From Burkholderia sp. D-99 (GTDB lineage Bacteria > Pseudomonadota > Gammaproteobacteria > Burkholderiales > Burkholderiaceae), in NCBI RefSeq assembly GCF_011605345.1, contig NZ_JAAOXM010000003.1, forward strand, positions 372,001 to 436,000: a stretch of 64,000 nt of DNA. Direction: 5' to 3'. Shown here in pieces: positions 7,980-16,546 of the stretch (its first letter is position 1; every line of letters begins with the position of its first letter). The translations under genes were made by a program, and so were the position numbers. The notes beneath the pieces are model-generated. The model was not told the origin of the DNA. It ran no database searches and saw only the letters and a list, made by a program, of their open reading frames with translations.

Positions 7980-8115
7980 GATGTACCTCCGCCCGTGCGA
8001 GTTCGGCTAGGTTGAGCAAAGCATCACCCAGAACGTCGATAGCGTCGTTCGGTTGTGCCGACAGCGCAGCGTCACGCAGCGCGCGACGGATGATTTCGAG
8101 AACGGTCGAGTTCAT
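7972..8115 (-). CDS. phage small hypothetical protein (47 aa)
   Basis: Start at the ATG at 8115 (MNSTVLEIIRRALRDAA), overlapping the stop of the gene before it (ATGA). A single helical protein of 47 residues. The longer in-frame reading upstream is Arg-rich shadow sequence. Real by its coupling within the operon, function unknown. Confidence 0.5.
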   Translation of the reverse strand: MNSTVLEIIRRALRDAALSAQPNDAIDVLGDALLNLAELARAEVHHA

Positions 8116-8393
8116 GCGCGCACCTCCGCGGCTTCGCGATCGGTACGGGAAGCGGCCGCGACACGGCGCTTGAATGCGCGTTCGAACGCAGCGCAGCAAT
8201 CAGCGTAGGAGGGAATACGACCGAGGCCGGCGACGAGATTGTCGAACGTCGACCGGCACCACTGGTTCGGGCGTGCGGTGGGGCGAACCTTCAGCCAGTG
8301 TTCCGCAGCGCGGATGCCGGCAAGCTCGAACAGATCCGGGGTGACGGTCGTCGCGGGCTTCGACGGCCGACCGTTGCGCCAGGCGCTCGGCAC
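8112..8393 (-). CDS. phage hypothetical protein, start uncertain (about 93 aa)
   Basis: The frame ends at 8112, and its convincing part is VPSAWRNGRPSKPATTVTPD onward, with CRSTFDNLVAGLGRIPSYADC in the middle. The only canonical start in the good region is the GTG at 8393, which lacks a ribosome-binding site. Protein-like sequence (NTLTQSADPFDL) continues upstream to about 8450. The true start may be a rare codon, or the frame may be joined to an upstream ORF (see the entry at 8731-8885). Function unknown. Confidence 0.45.
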   Translation of the reverse strand: MPSAWRNGRPSKPATTVTPDLFELAGIRAAEHWLKVRPTARPNQWCRSTFDNLVAGLGRIPSYADCCAAFERAFKRRVAAASRTDREAAEVRA

Positions 8394-8461
8394 AAGGTCA
8401 AACGGATCGGCCGATTGGGTGAGGGTATTCGGGATGGCGGCAACGAACGCGCCGCCGGCAG

Positions 8462-8734
8462 TTACTCGCTGTCCAGCTCGATCGTCGCGCCGACCGCGCG
8501 CATCCGATTCACGATCCGGTCGAACGTCTCCGTATCCAGCTCGAGCCGAGCCATCGCGAAGAACAGCATGTGCATCCCCATATCTCGACTGTTGTTCGCA
8601 TCCGCCGCCATGTACTTGCGCCACTGCCGCCCCGTCGATATGCCGAAGAGCTCGGCCATTTCCGTGCTGCTCTTGCCAAGCGCCTGTTTCAGCCGCTCCA
8701 TGTCTTCGGCTGTGGGAGGGGAGTATTGAATCAT
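8462..8734 (-). CDS. phage XRE-like DNA-binding protein (90 aa)
   Basis: Start at the ATG at 8734 (MIQYSPPTAEDMERL). The segment LKQALGKSSTEMAELFGISTGRQWRKYM has the spacing of a phage-type helix-turn-helix: helix, STEMAELFGIS, then a recognition helix. The rest is helical. A regulatory role in the element is likely but unproven. A TGA in another frame overlaps this ATG, which bears on the end of the preceding gene. Confidence 0.55.
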   Translation of the reverse strand: MIQYSPPTAEDMERLKQALGKSSTEMAELFGISTGRQWRKYMAADANNSRDMGMHMLFFAMARLELDTETFDRIVNRMRAVGATIELDSE

Positions 8735-8885
8735 TTTTTTTAGGCGCGACTTGGCGCGCACGAAGAAGGGTCTTCATGATGGGCATCCTTTCGGAGAGTC
8801 GGTCCTCGCGGGCTGCGCGAACCATACCCGTCAATGTAGGCCCTTTGGGTACCTTTGTCAAACTGGCGAAGTTGTTCTCGTCCAT
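8731..8885 (-). CDS. small phage ORF ending at an A8 run; frame shift or indel suspected (about 50 aa)
   Basis: Starts at the ATG at 8885 with a strong AAGGGGGTGA upstream and reads MDENNFASLTKVPKGPTLTG. In the zero frame it does not stop, but passes through eight A residues (8741-8734) and runs on in what is otherwise the shadow frame of the next gene, as far as 8112. A one-base slip back at A8, or one more A, would stop it at the TGA 8733-8731, giving an ATGA overlap with the next start. Almost every junction in this operon has that form. I therefore give the short form as the likely real product. Confidence 0.4.
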
Positions 8886-9208
8886 CAGTTCACCCCCTTC
8901 GCGTCGAACGCCCGGCCGGCGATCATCAGCGCCTGGACCAGCTCAGCGAGCTGCGACGGATTGAGGGTGACGCCTTTCTGGCTCGGGTGATATTCGCCGT
9001 CATTGGCCAGATACCAGCAGCGCACGTCGAGGAACTCGCGGCCGCGGTATTGGCGAAACTGCACGCGGAGGCGTTCCGATCCACTGCGATGGACATCGAG
9101 GAAGCACCCACCGGACATCGGCGCCGGGGTATCATTTCCTCGGGTCGTCTGGGTCGCACTCTGGCAGGAGTCGCGGCCCTTTTCATTTTGGGTCGTCGTG
9201 TTCGTCAT
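8885..9208 (-). CDS. PC4/p15-like transcriptional coactivator domain protein (107 aa)
   Basis: Start at the ATG at 9208 (MTNTTTQNEKGRDSCQ). Residues about 48-100 match the PC4 (p15) fold pattern: beta strands LRVQFRQYRGREFLDVRCWY, then GEYHPSQKGVTLNP and a final helix SQLAELVQALMIAG. The PC4 fold binds single-stranded DNA and is found in some phage proteins. Here it lies in the early region, a few genes upstream of the primase/helicase, so a role in replication or early transcription is plausible. The N-terminal 35 residues look disordered. The stop and the next ATG share one base (TGATG). Confidence 0.6.
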   Translation of the reverse strand: MTNTTTQNEKGRDSCQSATQTTRGNDTPAPMSGGCFLDVHRSGSERLRVQFRQYRGREFLDVRCWYLANDGEYHPSQKGVTLNPSQLAELVQALMIAGRAFDAKGVN

Positions 9209-9423
9209 GCGTGCGCTCCCGTGAGAACGGCACGCAGCTCGCCGACGTTCCAGCGGGTCGAGCCGCCGATCTTGATAGGCTTGGGAAGGTCGCCGCGCTT
9301 GGTGCGATCCCAAACGGTGGAGACGTTGCAGCCGCACAAGGCGGCCACAACGGTATCACTGACTCCGGCAGCGTTCGGCAGGCTGTCGAAATTCTGGAGA
9401 GCTTGAGCGTCTGACTTTTTCAT
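9205..9423 (-). CDS. AlpA-like helix-turn-helix regulator (72 aa)
   Basis: A compact protein with the AlpA/MerR helix-turn-helix (SDTVVAALCGCNVSTVWDRT) followed by the characteristic wing PKPIKIGGSTRWNVGELRAV. AlpA-type proteins activate prophage or island genes or direct excision. It is the first gene of the long coupled operon that runs leftward to the replication protein, and it overlaps the PC4-like gene by four bases. The 131-base gap upstream (9424-9554) should hold the operon promoter, but no textbook -35/-10 pair stands out. Confidence 0.75.
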   Translation of the reverse strand: MKKSDAQALQNFDSLPNAAGVSDTVVAALCGCNVSTVWDRTKRGDLPKPIKIGGSTRWNVGELRAVLTGAHA

Positions 9424-9554
9424 CGTATCGACTCGGGATCGTCCGGGATTGGACGGGTCGACACGGATTTTTTACTTCACTCTCAGATCGCAGAAGCCAG
9501 TTTGCGCGCAGGGTGCAACTACTGCGTGCTTAGGTGGCAGTGTGCGTGGAGAGG

Positions 9555-10265
9555 TTACTCTCTGCCCGCAGAGGGGCTTGACAAGCGCCATTGTGTCACA
9601 TATCGCCTTGCGGTCCTGAACGCTACCGGTACGATCTTCATTAGCCTTTCGGCAGCATCGTCCTGGCTTCTGCAATCGGCAAAATTTGCATCTAGCCATT
9701 CGAAAGCTGAGCTGCGGATGGCCCTGTTCTCGGCGTTGCGTACGTGTGCTGCGTTGCGGGCTACATCGCTAATACTCACCGGGCGTGGTCCGTTTGCGTA
9801 CACACGGACGAGGCCCATTGCGACGCCATGCCAATACGAAGCATCACGCGTTCTTGCCCAGGCCAAATCGCGCGCTCTCGGGTCAGCTGACGCACTCGCA
9901 TTTGCGAGGCGTGCGAGGACGGCATGTCCATATGCGATGAGAATAGGCGTTTCAATGAGCGGCCACGACGCGAATTCCCAAGCGTCGTTGACGGTGATCT
10001 GTGCATATTCGGCCTCCATTGCATCCACATCAATGTCGTCTCTATCGTGGAATGGCGTGGCAATTTCGGCTTCAAAGTCCTCAGCGGTTTTTCCGGGCGC
10101 TACAGCCAGCCACAGATCCTCCAGGTCATCCATGAGGTCGAATGCGGAATCCTCTGGCGTGCCGGCCTCGTCGACCATTTCTTGCCATTCAGCCTCATAT
10201 CTGGCGCGGGCCGCTGCCTGCGCTTCGTCGTTCCACGGTTCTTCGTTTTTCATCTGATCGCTCAT
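9555..10265 (-). CDS. element hypothetical protein (236 aa)
   Basis: An acidic N-terminal half (MSDQMKNEEPWNDEAQAAAR..., many Asp/Glu) is followed by a helical middle with conserved-looking HAVLARLANASASADPRARD. A basic C-terminal segment, AAERLMKIVPVAFRTARRY, could be a helix-turn-helix. No family recognised. It is located between the integrase gene and the early operon, the usual place for regulators or cargo. Base composition is slightly lower in GC than the core genome. Confidence 0.6.
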   Translation of the reverse strand: MSDQMKNEEPWNDEAQAAARARYEAEWQEMVDEAGTPEDSAFDLMDDLEDLWLAVAPGKTAEDFEAEIATPFHDRDDIDVDAMEAEYAQITVNDAWEFASWPLIETPILIAYGHAVLARLANASASADPRARDLAWARTRDASYWHGVAMGLVRVYANGPRPVSISDVARNAAHVRNAENRAIRSSAFEWLDANFADCRSQDDAAERLMKIVPVAFRTARRYVTQWRLSSPSAGRE

Positions 10266-10286
10266 GTCGAATCCGGCCAGCGCGCT

Positions 10287-11525
10287 TCACGCCGTCTTAT
10301 TGATCGGTATGACGTCTCCACCTTCATGCGGCCTGGAGATGAACTCCGCCCAATCGGTCATCATCCGCCGGCGCCTTTCCAGCACGTCTCCGCGCCAGTA
10401 GGCGGCCTCTGTCGCATCGGCCTTGATGTGAGCGAGGGCAACTTCGGCCAATTCGCGCGGATAGTTGGTGTACTCGCCCGCCCAGTCTCTGAACGTCGAT
10501 CGAAAACCGTGTGGCGTCGCGTCAAGGTGCTGTCGGCGCATCAGTTCCAGAAGTGCCATGTCGCTTAATACGCTGCCCGATCGCGGACTCGGGAATACGA
10601 GATCCTGATCTTCCACTCGCTCGATCGCCCTAAGTAATTCGAGGGCGGCAGGCGACAACGGCACGCGGTGTTCCTTCTTCGCCTTCATTCGCTCTGCGGG
10701 TATGGACCAGACGCCGCGCCTCACGTCGATCTCGTTCCATCGTGCCCCGCGGGCCTCGCCCGATCGAGCTGCTGTCAAGATCGCGAACTCCAGGCACCGC
10801 GCGCTAACGCCGGCAGTAGCTCGCAACGTTTCCATGAACGTCGCCATCTGGTCGATGGGAAGGGCGGGATGGTTCCGCACTCGCTTCGTGCGCTTGGGGG
10901 CGGATAGGAGCTTGTCGAGGTTGCCGCGCCATGACGCAGGATTGGTTCCGTCGTCGCGGAAGCCCTTCACCTTGGCCCAGTCCAGGATCGCCTCGAGGCG
11001 GCCGCGCACGCGCGATGCTGTCTCCGTCTTCGTTGTCCACATCGGCTCCAAGATTTCCATGACGTGTGCACGAGCGACGTGCCTGACCATCAGATTGCCG
11101 ATCTTGGGGTATGCGTACTCAGCGAGAGTGTTTCGCCACTGGTCACCGTGCTTCGAGTTCTTCCATTCCGGTGCCTTGGCCTTGATGAAGCGATTCGCCG
11201 CTTCTTCGAAGGTCATCTCGAAAGCCTGGCTGGCTCGGAGCCGACTTGCGATCTCCTTCCGCGCGAGCACGGGATCGATGCCGCTCGCAATTTCATCGCG
11301 CGTTGCTTGGGCTTTCGCGTGGGCTTCTTGCAGACGGACGGCGGGATAGGGGCCCAGACCAATTTCGCGTCGGCGGTCTCCTACCGTCACGCGTAGCAAC
11401 CACGACTTCGTACCAGTGGGACTGATTTGCAAGACGAGACCAGGAACACGCCCGACAGCGTGCTTCCCTGGTTTCGACAGCTTGGACACGGCTAGGGCGC
11501 CCAGCTCCGTCGCTTTCCTCGGCAT
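10287..11525 (-). CDS. int: P4-type tyrosine recombinase (integrase), 412 aa
   Basis: Full length for the P4/CP4 integrase group. The N-terminal arm-binding domain (residues 1-95; GRVPGLVLQISPTGTKSWLL, GLGPYPAVRLQEA) is followed by a core-binding domain and a catalytic domain. The catalytic residues are visible: Arg254 (TAARSGEARG), His339 and Arg342 (PHGFRSTFRDWA), His366 (ALAHIKAD) and Tyr376 (EAAYWRGD). The gene lies 178 bases from the 3' end of tRNA-Ser, the normal geometry for this family. It should catalyse integration and excision of the element that extends to the left. It appears intact. Confidence 0.93.
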   Translation of the reverse strand: MPRKATELGALAVSKLSKPGKHAVGRVPGLVLQISPTGTKSWLLRVTVGDRRREIGLGPYPAVRLQEAHAKAQATRDEIASGIDPVLARKEIASRLRASQAFEMTFEEAANRFIKAKAPEWKNSKHGDQWRNTLAEYAYPKIGNLMVRHVARAHVMEILEPMWTTKTETASRVRGRLEAILDWAKVKGFRDDGTNPASWRGNLDKLLSAPKRTKRVRNHPALPIDQMATFMETLRATAGVSARCLEFAILTAARSGEARGARWNEIDVRRGVWSIPAERMKAKKEHRVPLSPAALELLRAIERVEDQDLVFPSPRSGSVLSDMALLELMRRQHLDATPHGFRSTFRDWAGEYTNYPRELAEVALAHIKADATEAAYWRGDVLERRRRMMTDWAEFISRPHEGGDVIPINKTA

Positions 11526-11581
11526 CGTTTCCCCGTCAAATTCTCAACCCACCAACCAACCCACCGAAAACTTTACGATTT

Positions 11582-11673
11582 ATTCCGATGGGAAGCAACC
11601 GATTCCGACTGTTCCTGAGATGGTGGATTGGCTGGGAGCCTTGTCTGACGGGCGTTTTGCCGATTGATTCCGA
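11582..11673. repeat. three ATTCCGA repeats between int and tRNA-Ser, candidate integrase arm sites
   Basis: ATTCCGA occurs at 11582-11588, 11602-11608 and 11667-11673, the last followed by ATTCGGA. The stretch 11526-11702 is the only DNA between the integrase gene and the tRNA, and it must contain one end of the element. Short direct repeats here are expected of arm-type integrase binding sites. The crossover core would lie in the 3' part of the tRNA gene. The matching copy at the other end is outside the window. Confidence 0.45.
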
Positions 11674-11702
11674 TGAATTCGGATCGATGTAGGTGGGTGA
11701 TC

Positions 11703-11790
11703 TGGCGGAAGCGGTGAGATTCGAACTCACGGACGGTTTCCCGTCGCCGGTTTTCAAGACCGGTGCCTTAAACCGCTCGGCCACGCTTCC
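11703..11790 (-). tRNA. serX: tRNA-Ser (anticodon UGA)
   Basis: On the minus strand the sequence starts GGAAGCGTGGCCGAGCGG, has the anticodon loop CTTGAAA (anticodon TGA) and a class-II variable arm. It ends with the T-arm GTTCGAATC, acceptor CGCTTCC, discriminator G and an encoded CCA. The 3' end faces the integrase, so this gene is the attachment site of the left element. Its 3' end is therefore either the original or a copy restored by the element. Confidence 0.95.
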
Positions 11791-11834
11791 ACACGAGGCG
11801 GCATTGTAACCGAAATGCCGCCTCGTTCATTCCT

Positions 11835-13049
11835 TCAATCGTCGCGCAGGAACAATTCCTGCAGGTCGTTGAGGAAACGCTGGCCGAGCGGCGTCGGCGC
11901 GATCTGCGCAAAATCGCGTGCGATCAGCCCGCGCCGTTCCGCTTCCTGCAGTGCCGGCTCGATCGTGCTCATCGGCAGGCCGGTGCGTTCGGCGAAGCTG
12001 TGTACGGGGAAGCCCTCGACGAGCCGCAGCGTGTTCAGCATGAACTCGAACGGCAGGTCGCGCGCGCCGACTTCACGCTCTTCCTGTACGGCCGTGCCGG
12101 CCATCGCCTGCTCGATGAAGGTCGCCGGATGCTTGTAGCGTGCCTGCCGCAGGATCCGGTTCGGGAACGACAGCTTCGTGTGCGCGCCCGCACCGATCCC
12201 GAGATAGTCACCGAAGCGCCAGTAGTTCAGGTTGTGCTTGCACTGATGATTCGGCTTTGCATACGCGGACACTTCGTAGCGCCCGTAACCGGCCTCGGCC
12301 GTGCGTGCGTGAATCCACTCCTGCATGTCGGCCGACGCGTCGTCGTCGGGGACGACCGGCGGGAACTTCGCGAACAGCGTATTGGGCTCGAGCGTCAGGT
12401 GATACAGCGACAGATGCGGCGGCGCGTACGACAGCGCGGTCTCGATGTCGGTACGGCATTCGTCGAGCGTCTGGTTCGGCAGCGCGAACATTAGGTCGAG
12501 GTTGAAGTTGTCGAAGTTCTTCGCGGCGATCTCGACGGCCCCGCGCGCCTGCGCGGTGTCGTGAATCCGGCCGAGCGCCTTCAGGTGCGTTTCGTTGAAG
12601 CTCTGGATGCCGACCGACAGTCGATTCACGCCGCTCGCGCGGAACTGCGCGAACTTCGCGGCCTCGAACGTGCCCGGATTCGCCTCGAGCGTGATCTCGG
12701 CATCGGCGTCGAGCGGCAGCAGTGCGCGCACGTCGGACAGCAGCCGATCGAGTCCGGCCGCCGACAGCAGGCTCGGCGTGCCGCCGCCGATGAACACGGT
12801 ATGCACCTGCCGGCCCCACACGAGCGGCAGCGCCTGCTCGAGATCGGCGCGCACCGCGTCGAGATACTCGGTTTCCGGAAACCGTTCGCCTTTCCACTCG
12901 TGCGAGTTGAAATCGCAGTACGGGCACTTGCGCACGCACCACGGGAAATGCACGTACAGCGCGAGCGGCGGCAGCGACGTAAGCCGCACCTGGCCGGGCG
13001 ACGTGAAGGTCGCGACGACGCGCGCGCCGGTTTCCGCGGCCTGGCTCAT
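11835..13049 (-). CDS. hemW: radical SAM protein HemW (heme chaperone; formerly HemN-like oxidase)
   Basis: 404 residues, normal for HemW. The radical SAM motif CxxxCxxC is at C38, C42 and C45 (FPWCVRKCPYCDFNS). It is followed by the GGGTPS motif and SAM-binding segments (EANPGTFE, VNRLSVGIQSF). It lacks the longer N-terminal region of true HemN, which distinguishes the heme-chaperone HemW from coproporphyrinogen dehydrogenase. HemW is thought to deliver heme to respiratory proteins. It is transcribed with rdgB and rph (order rph-rdgB-hemW), 34 bases downstream of rdgB. Confidence 0.9.
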   Translation of the reverse strand: MSQAAETGARVVATFTSPGQVRLTSLPPLALYVHFPWCVRKCPYCDFNSHEWKGERFPETEYLDAVRADLEQALPLVWGRQVHTVFIGGGTPSLLSAAGLDRLLSDVRALLPLDADAEITLEANPGTFEAAKFAQFRASGVNRLSVGIQSFNETHLKALGRIHDTAQARGAVEIAAKNFDNFNLDLMFALPNQTLDECRTDIETALSYAPPHLSLYHLTLEPNTLFAKFPPVVPDDDASADMQEWIHARTAEAGYGRYEVSAYAKPNHQCKHNLNYWRFGDYLGIGAGAHTKLSFPNRILRQARYKHPATFIEQAMAGTAVQEEREVGARDLPFEFMLNTLRLVEGFPVHSFAERTGLPMSTIEPALQEAERRGLIARDFAQIAPTPLGQRFLNDLQELFLRDD

Positions 13050-13083
13050 GCAACCTCCTGCAGCGAACGGGTATCGGGCGCGC

Positions 13084-13710
13084 TCATGCTTCCTCCGCGA
13101 GCCGCGCCAGCAGCGCCTTCAGCGCCAGCGCGCGGTGGCTGTGCGTGTTCTTCACGGCCGGCTCGAGTTCGGCGGCCGTCGCGCCGAGCGACGGCAGGTA
13201 GAAATACGGGTCGTAGCCGAATCCGTGCTCGCCGCGCGGCGTATCGACGATCTCGCCCGCCCAGCGCCCTTCGGCGAACAGCGGCTCGGGATCGTCCGCG
13301 TGGCGCACGAGCGCGAGCACGCAGCAGTAGTATGCGCGCCGGTCGTCGACGCCACGCAGCTGCTCGACCAGATACGCGTTGTTCGCCGCATCGCCCTTGT
13401 CGCGTCCCGCGCGCTGCGCGTAACGCGCCGAATAGACGCCCGGCGCGCCGCGCAGCACGCGCACGCACAGGCCCGAATCGTCGGCGATTGCCGGCAGCCC
13501 GGTGAGCCGCGACGCGTGGCGCGCCTTCGTCAGCGCGTTCTCGATGAAGGTGCCGAACGGTTCTTCCGCCTCGGGCACCGCGAGGTCGCCCTGCGGGACG
13601 ATCTCGATGCCGACCGTCGAGAACAGCGCGGTGAATTCACGCAGCTTGCCGGCGTTGTTCGACGCGAGAACGATGCGCGACAGCGGCGCGATGGTGTGGT
13701 CGTCCGGCAT
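13084..13710 (-). CDS. rdgB: RdgB/HAM1 non-canonical purine NTP pyrophosphatase
   Basis: Hydrolyses dITP, ITP and XTP to monophosphates to keep deaminated purines out of DNA. The family signature is clear: IVLASNNAGKLREF near residue 13-26, ETGLCV-like DDSGLCV, and PGVYSARYA, then GFGYDPYFYLP and the late SHRALAL. 208 residues from the ATG at 13710 (MPDDHTIAPLSRIV). The longer frame upstream lies in rph. One base separates it from rph, so the two are co-transcribed and probably translationally coupled. Confidence 0.93.
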   Translation of the reverse strand: MPDDHTIAPLSRIVLASNNAGKLREFTALFSTVGIEIVPQGDLAVPEAEEPFGTFIENALTKARHASRLTGLPAIADDSGLCVRVLRGAPGVYSARYAQRAGRDKGDAANNAYLVEQLRGVDDRRAYYCCVLALVRHADDPEPLFAEGRWAGEIVDTPRGEHGFGYDPYFYLPSLGATAAELEPAVKNTHSHRALALKALLARLAEEA

Positions 13711-13711
13711 G

Positions 13712-14443
13712 TCAGGCGCCCAGCACGTCTTTCTGAAGCTGCACGAGCTCGGCGATCCCGCCTTGCGCGAGGTCGAGCAAGGCATTCATCTCGGCGCGCG
13801 AGAACGGCACGCCTTCGGCCGTGCCCTGGACTTCGACGAAGCCGCCGGCGCCCGTCATCACGACATTCATGTCGGTGTCGCAGCGCGAATCTTCCGCGTA
13901 ATCGAGGTCGAGCACGGGCGCGCCTTCGTACACGCCGACCGAGATCGCGGCGACGTGGTCGGTGATCGGCGAACGCGTGAGCTTGCCGGCCGCGATCAGC
14001 GTCGACACGGCGTCGTGTGCGGCGACGAACGCGCCGGTGATGCTCGCCGTGCGCGTGCCGCCGTCGGCCTGGATCACGTCGCAGTCGATGTGGATCGTGC
14101 GCGGGCCGAGCGCTTCGAGGTCGAACACGGCGCGCAGCGCGCGGCCGATCAGGCGCTGAATTTCCTGCGTGCGGCCGGTCTGCTTGCCGCGCGCGGCTTC
14201 GCGGTCGCTGCGCGTGTGCGTCGCGCGCGGCAGCATGCCGTATTCGGCGGTCAGCCAGCCTTGCCCGCGGTCGCGCAGGAAGTCGGGCACGCGCTCGGAG
14301 ACGCTCGCGGTGCAGAGCACCTTGGTGTCGCCGAATTCGACCAGCACCGAACCTTCGGCATGTTTCGTGTAGTGGCGCGTGAGGGCGACCTTGCGCAGTT
14401 CGTCGGCGCGGCGGCCGCTCGGGCGGGAAACGGAGGACGTCAT
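13712..14443 (-). CDS. rph: ribonuclease PH
   Basis: 243 residues, the usual length. Phosphorolytic 3'-5' exoribonuclease that trims tRNA 3' ends. Key segments: [54 protein letters not shown] and the phosphate-binding part [19 protein letters not shown]. First gene of the minus-strand rph-rdgB-hemW group. Divergent from yicC, with a 173-base gap that should hold both promoters. Confidence 0.96.
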   Translation of the reverse strand: MTSSVSRPSGRRADELRKVALTRHYTKHAEGSVLVEFGDTKVLCTASVSERVPDFLRDRGQGWLTAEYGMLPRATHTRSDREAARGKQTGRTQEIQRLIGRALRAVFDLEALGPRTIHIDCDVIQADGGTRTASITGAFVAAHDAVSTLIAAGKLTRSPITDHVAAISVGVYEGAPVLDLDYAEDSRCDTDMNVVMTGAGGFVEVQGTAEGVPFSRAEMNALLDLAQGGIAELVQLQKDVLGA

Positions 14444-14616
14444 GTGGGAATCGCGGAACGAGAGGAAACCCCGATTTTAGCGCTGAACGGCGGGCTTGCC
14501 CGGCGAGGTGGTCCGCAAAAATGGGATAATGCGCGCTTCCCGCCCCGCGCTTTCCGATGCGCCGGGCGCCTCGACATATCCCTGCCCGCGAGGGCACCCA
14601 GACGGCGAGACGAACC

Positions 14617-15540
14617 ATGATCTACAGCATGACGGGCTACGCGAGCGCGACGCGCGAACTCGCGACGGCCACCGGCAACGGCGGCACCAGCGTGTCGGTC
14701 GAACTGCGCACCGTGAACTCGCGCTTCCTCGACCTCAATTTCCGGATGCCGGACGACGTGCGCGCGTGCGAACCCGCGCTGCGCGAAATGCTGATGAACA
14801 AGCTGTCGCGCGGCAAGGTCGACATCCGCATCAACCTGCAGCGCGGCGAGCAGAGCATCGGCGCGGGTGCGCTGAACCAGTCGGCGCTCGGCCAGCTCGC
14901 CGAGCTCGAGCGCTCGGTGCTCGATTCGTTCCCGGGCGTCGGCCGCCTGCGCGCGGGCGAGATCCTGCGCTGGCCCGGCGTGATCGCCGAGAGCGGCGTG
15001 TCTGCGGACGCGATCCGCGATGCGGTGCTCGCATGCGGCAAGGAAGCAATCGGCGAGCTCGTCGTCGTGCGTTCGCGCGAAGGCGCGCAACTGGCAACGA
15101 TGCTGCTGACGAACGTCACCGAGATGGAAGCGATCGTCGCGCGCATCACGCCGCTCGTGCCGGAGCTGATCGCGAAGCACCAGCAGAAGATCGTCGAACG
15201 GCTGCAGGAGGCACTCGGCATCGCGGCGCCCGAAGGCAGCTCGACGATTGTCACGCGCGAGGAAGCCGCTGAGCGCATTCGTCAGGAAGTGACGATGTAC
15301 GGGATCCGGATCGACATCGCGGAAGAGCTGTCGCGGCTCACCGCGCACCTGAACGAAACGCGCCATGTGATCGAGAAGGGCGGCCGCGTCGGCAAGCGTC
15401 TCGACTTCATGATGCAGGAACTGAATCGCGAAGCGAACACGCTCGGCTCGAAGGCGGCGGCGAAGGAACTCGCCGACGCGTCGATGGCGCTCAAGCTGCT
15501 GATCGAGCAGATGCGCGAGCAAGTGCAAAACCTGGAGTAA
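14617..15540 (+). CDS. yicC: YicC family endoribonuclease
   Basis: 307 residues starting MIYSMTGYASATREL, the conserved N-terminus of the YicC/YloC family, so the ATG at 14617 is chosen rather than upstream starts. C-terminal DUF1732 signature: ETRHVIEKGGRVGKRLDFMM and REANTLGSKAAA. YicC proteins are linked to RNA turnover in stationary phase, and members have been shown to cut RNA. First gene of the yicC-gmk-rpoZ-spoT run, only six bases from gmk. Confidence 0.93.
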   Translation: MIYSMTGYASATRELATATGNGGTSVSVELRTVNSRFLDLNFRMPDDVRACEPALREMLMNKLSRGKVDIRINLQRGEQSIGAGALNQSALGQLAELERSVLDSFPGVGRLRAGEILRWPGVIAESGVSADAIRDAVLACGKEAIGELVVVRSREGAQLATMLLTNVTEMEAIVARITPLVPELIAKHQQKIVERLQEALGIAAPEGSSTIVTREEAAERIRQEVTMYGIRIDIAEELSRLTAHLNETRHVIEKGGRVGKRLDFMMQELNREANTLGSKAAAKELADASMALKLLIEQMREQVQNLE

Positions 15541-16221
<681 letters not shown>

Positions 16222-16279
16222 CGCGGGGGACGAGGGACATAAGGTAGAATAAGGACTATATTCAGAAGGAATTACCACC

Positions 16280-16483
16280 ATGGCTCGCATTACTGTCGAA
16301 GACTGCCTGAAGCAAATCCCGAACCGCTTCGAACTGGCGCTCGCCGCCACCTATCGCGCGCGGCAGCTCGCGCAAGGCCATACGCCGAAGATCGAAAGCC
16401 GCGACAAGCCGACCGTCGTCGCGCTGCGCGAAATCGCTGCCGGCCAGGTCGGCGTCGAGATGCTGAAGAAGGTGCCGGTGTAA
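16280..16483 (+). CDS. rpoZ: RNA polymerase omega subunit
   Basis: 67 residues, [19 protein letters not shown] onward, the conserved omega N-terminus, with [12 protein letters not shown] in the middle. Omega helps assemble beta-prime and forms a (p)ppGpp binding site on the polymerase. It is fitting that spoT follows 63 bases downstream. The ribosome-binding site AGAAGGA is six to eight bases before the ATG. Confidence 0.97.
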
Positions 16484-16546
16484 CGCGCATCCGGCCCGTT
16501 CCAGCCATGTAATCCACGCGCGCAACGACTCGACCTGGAGGCGAAT

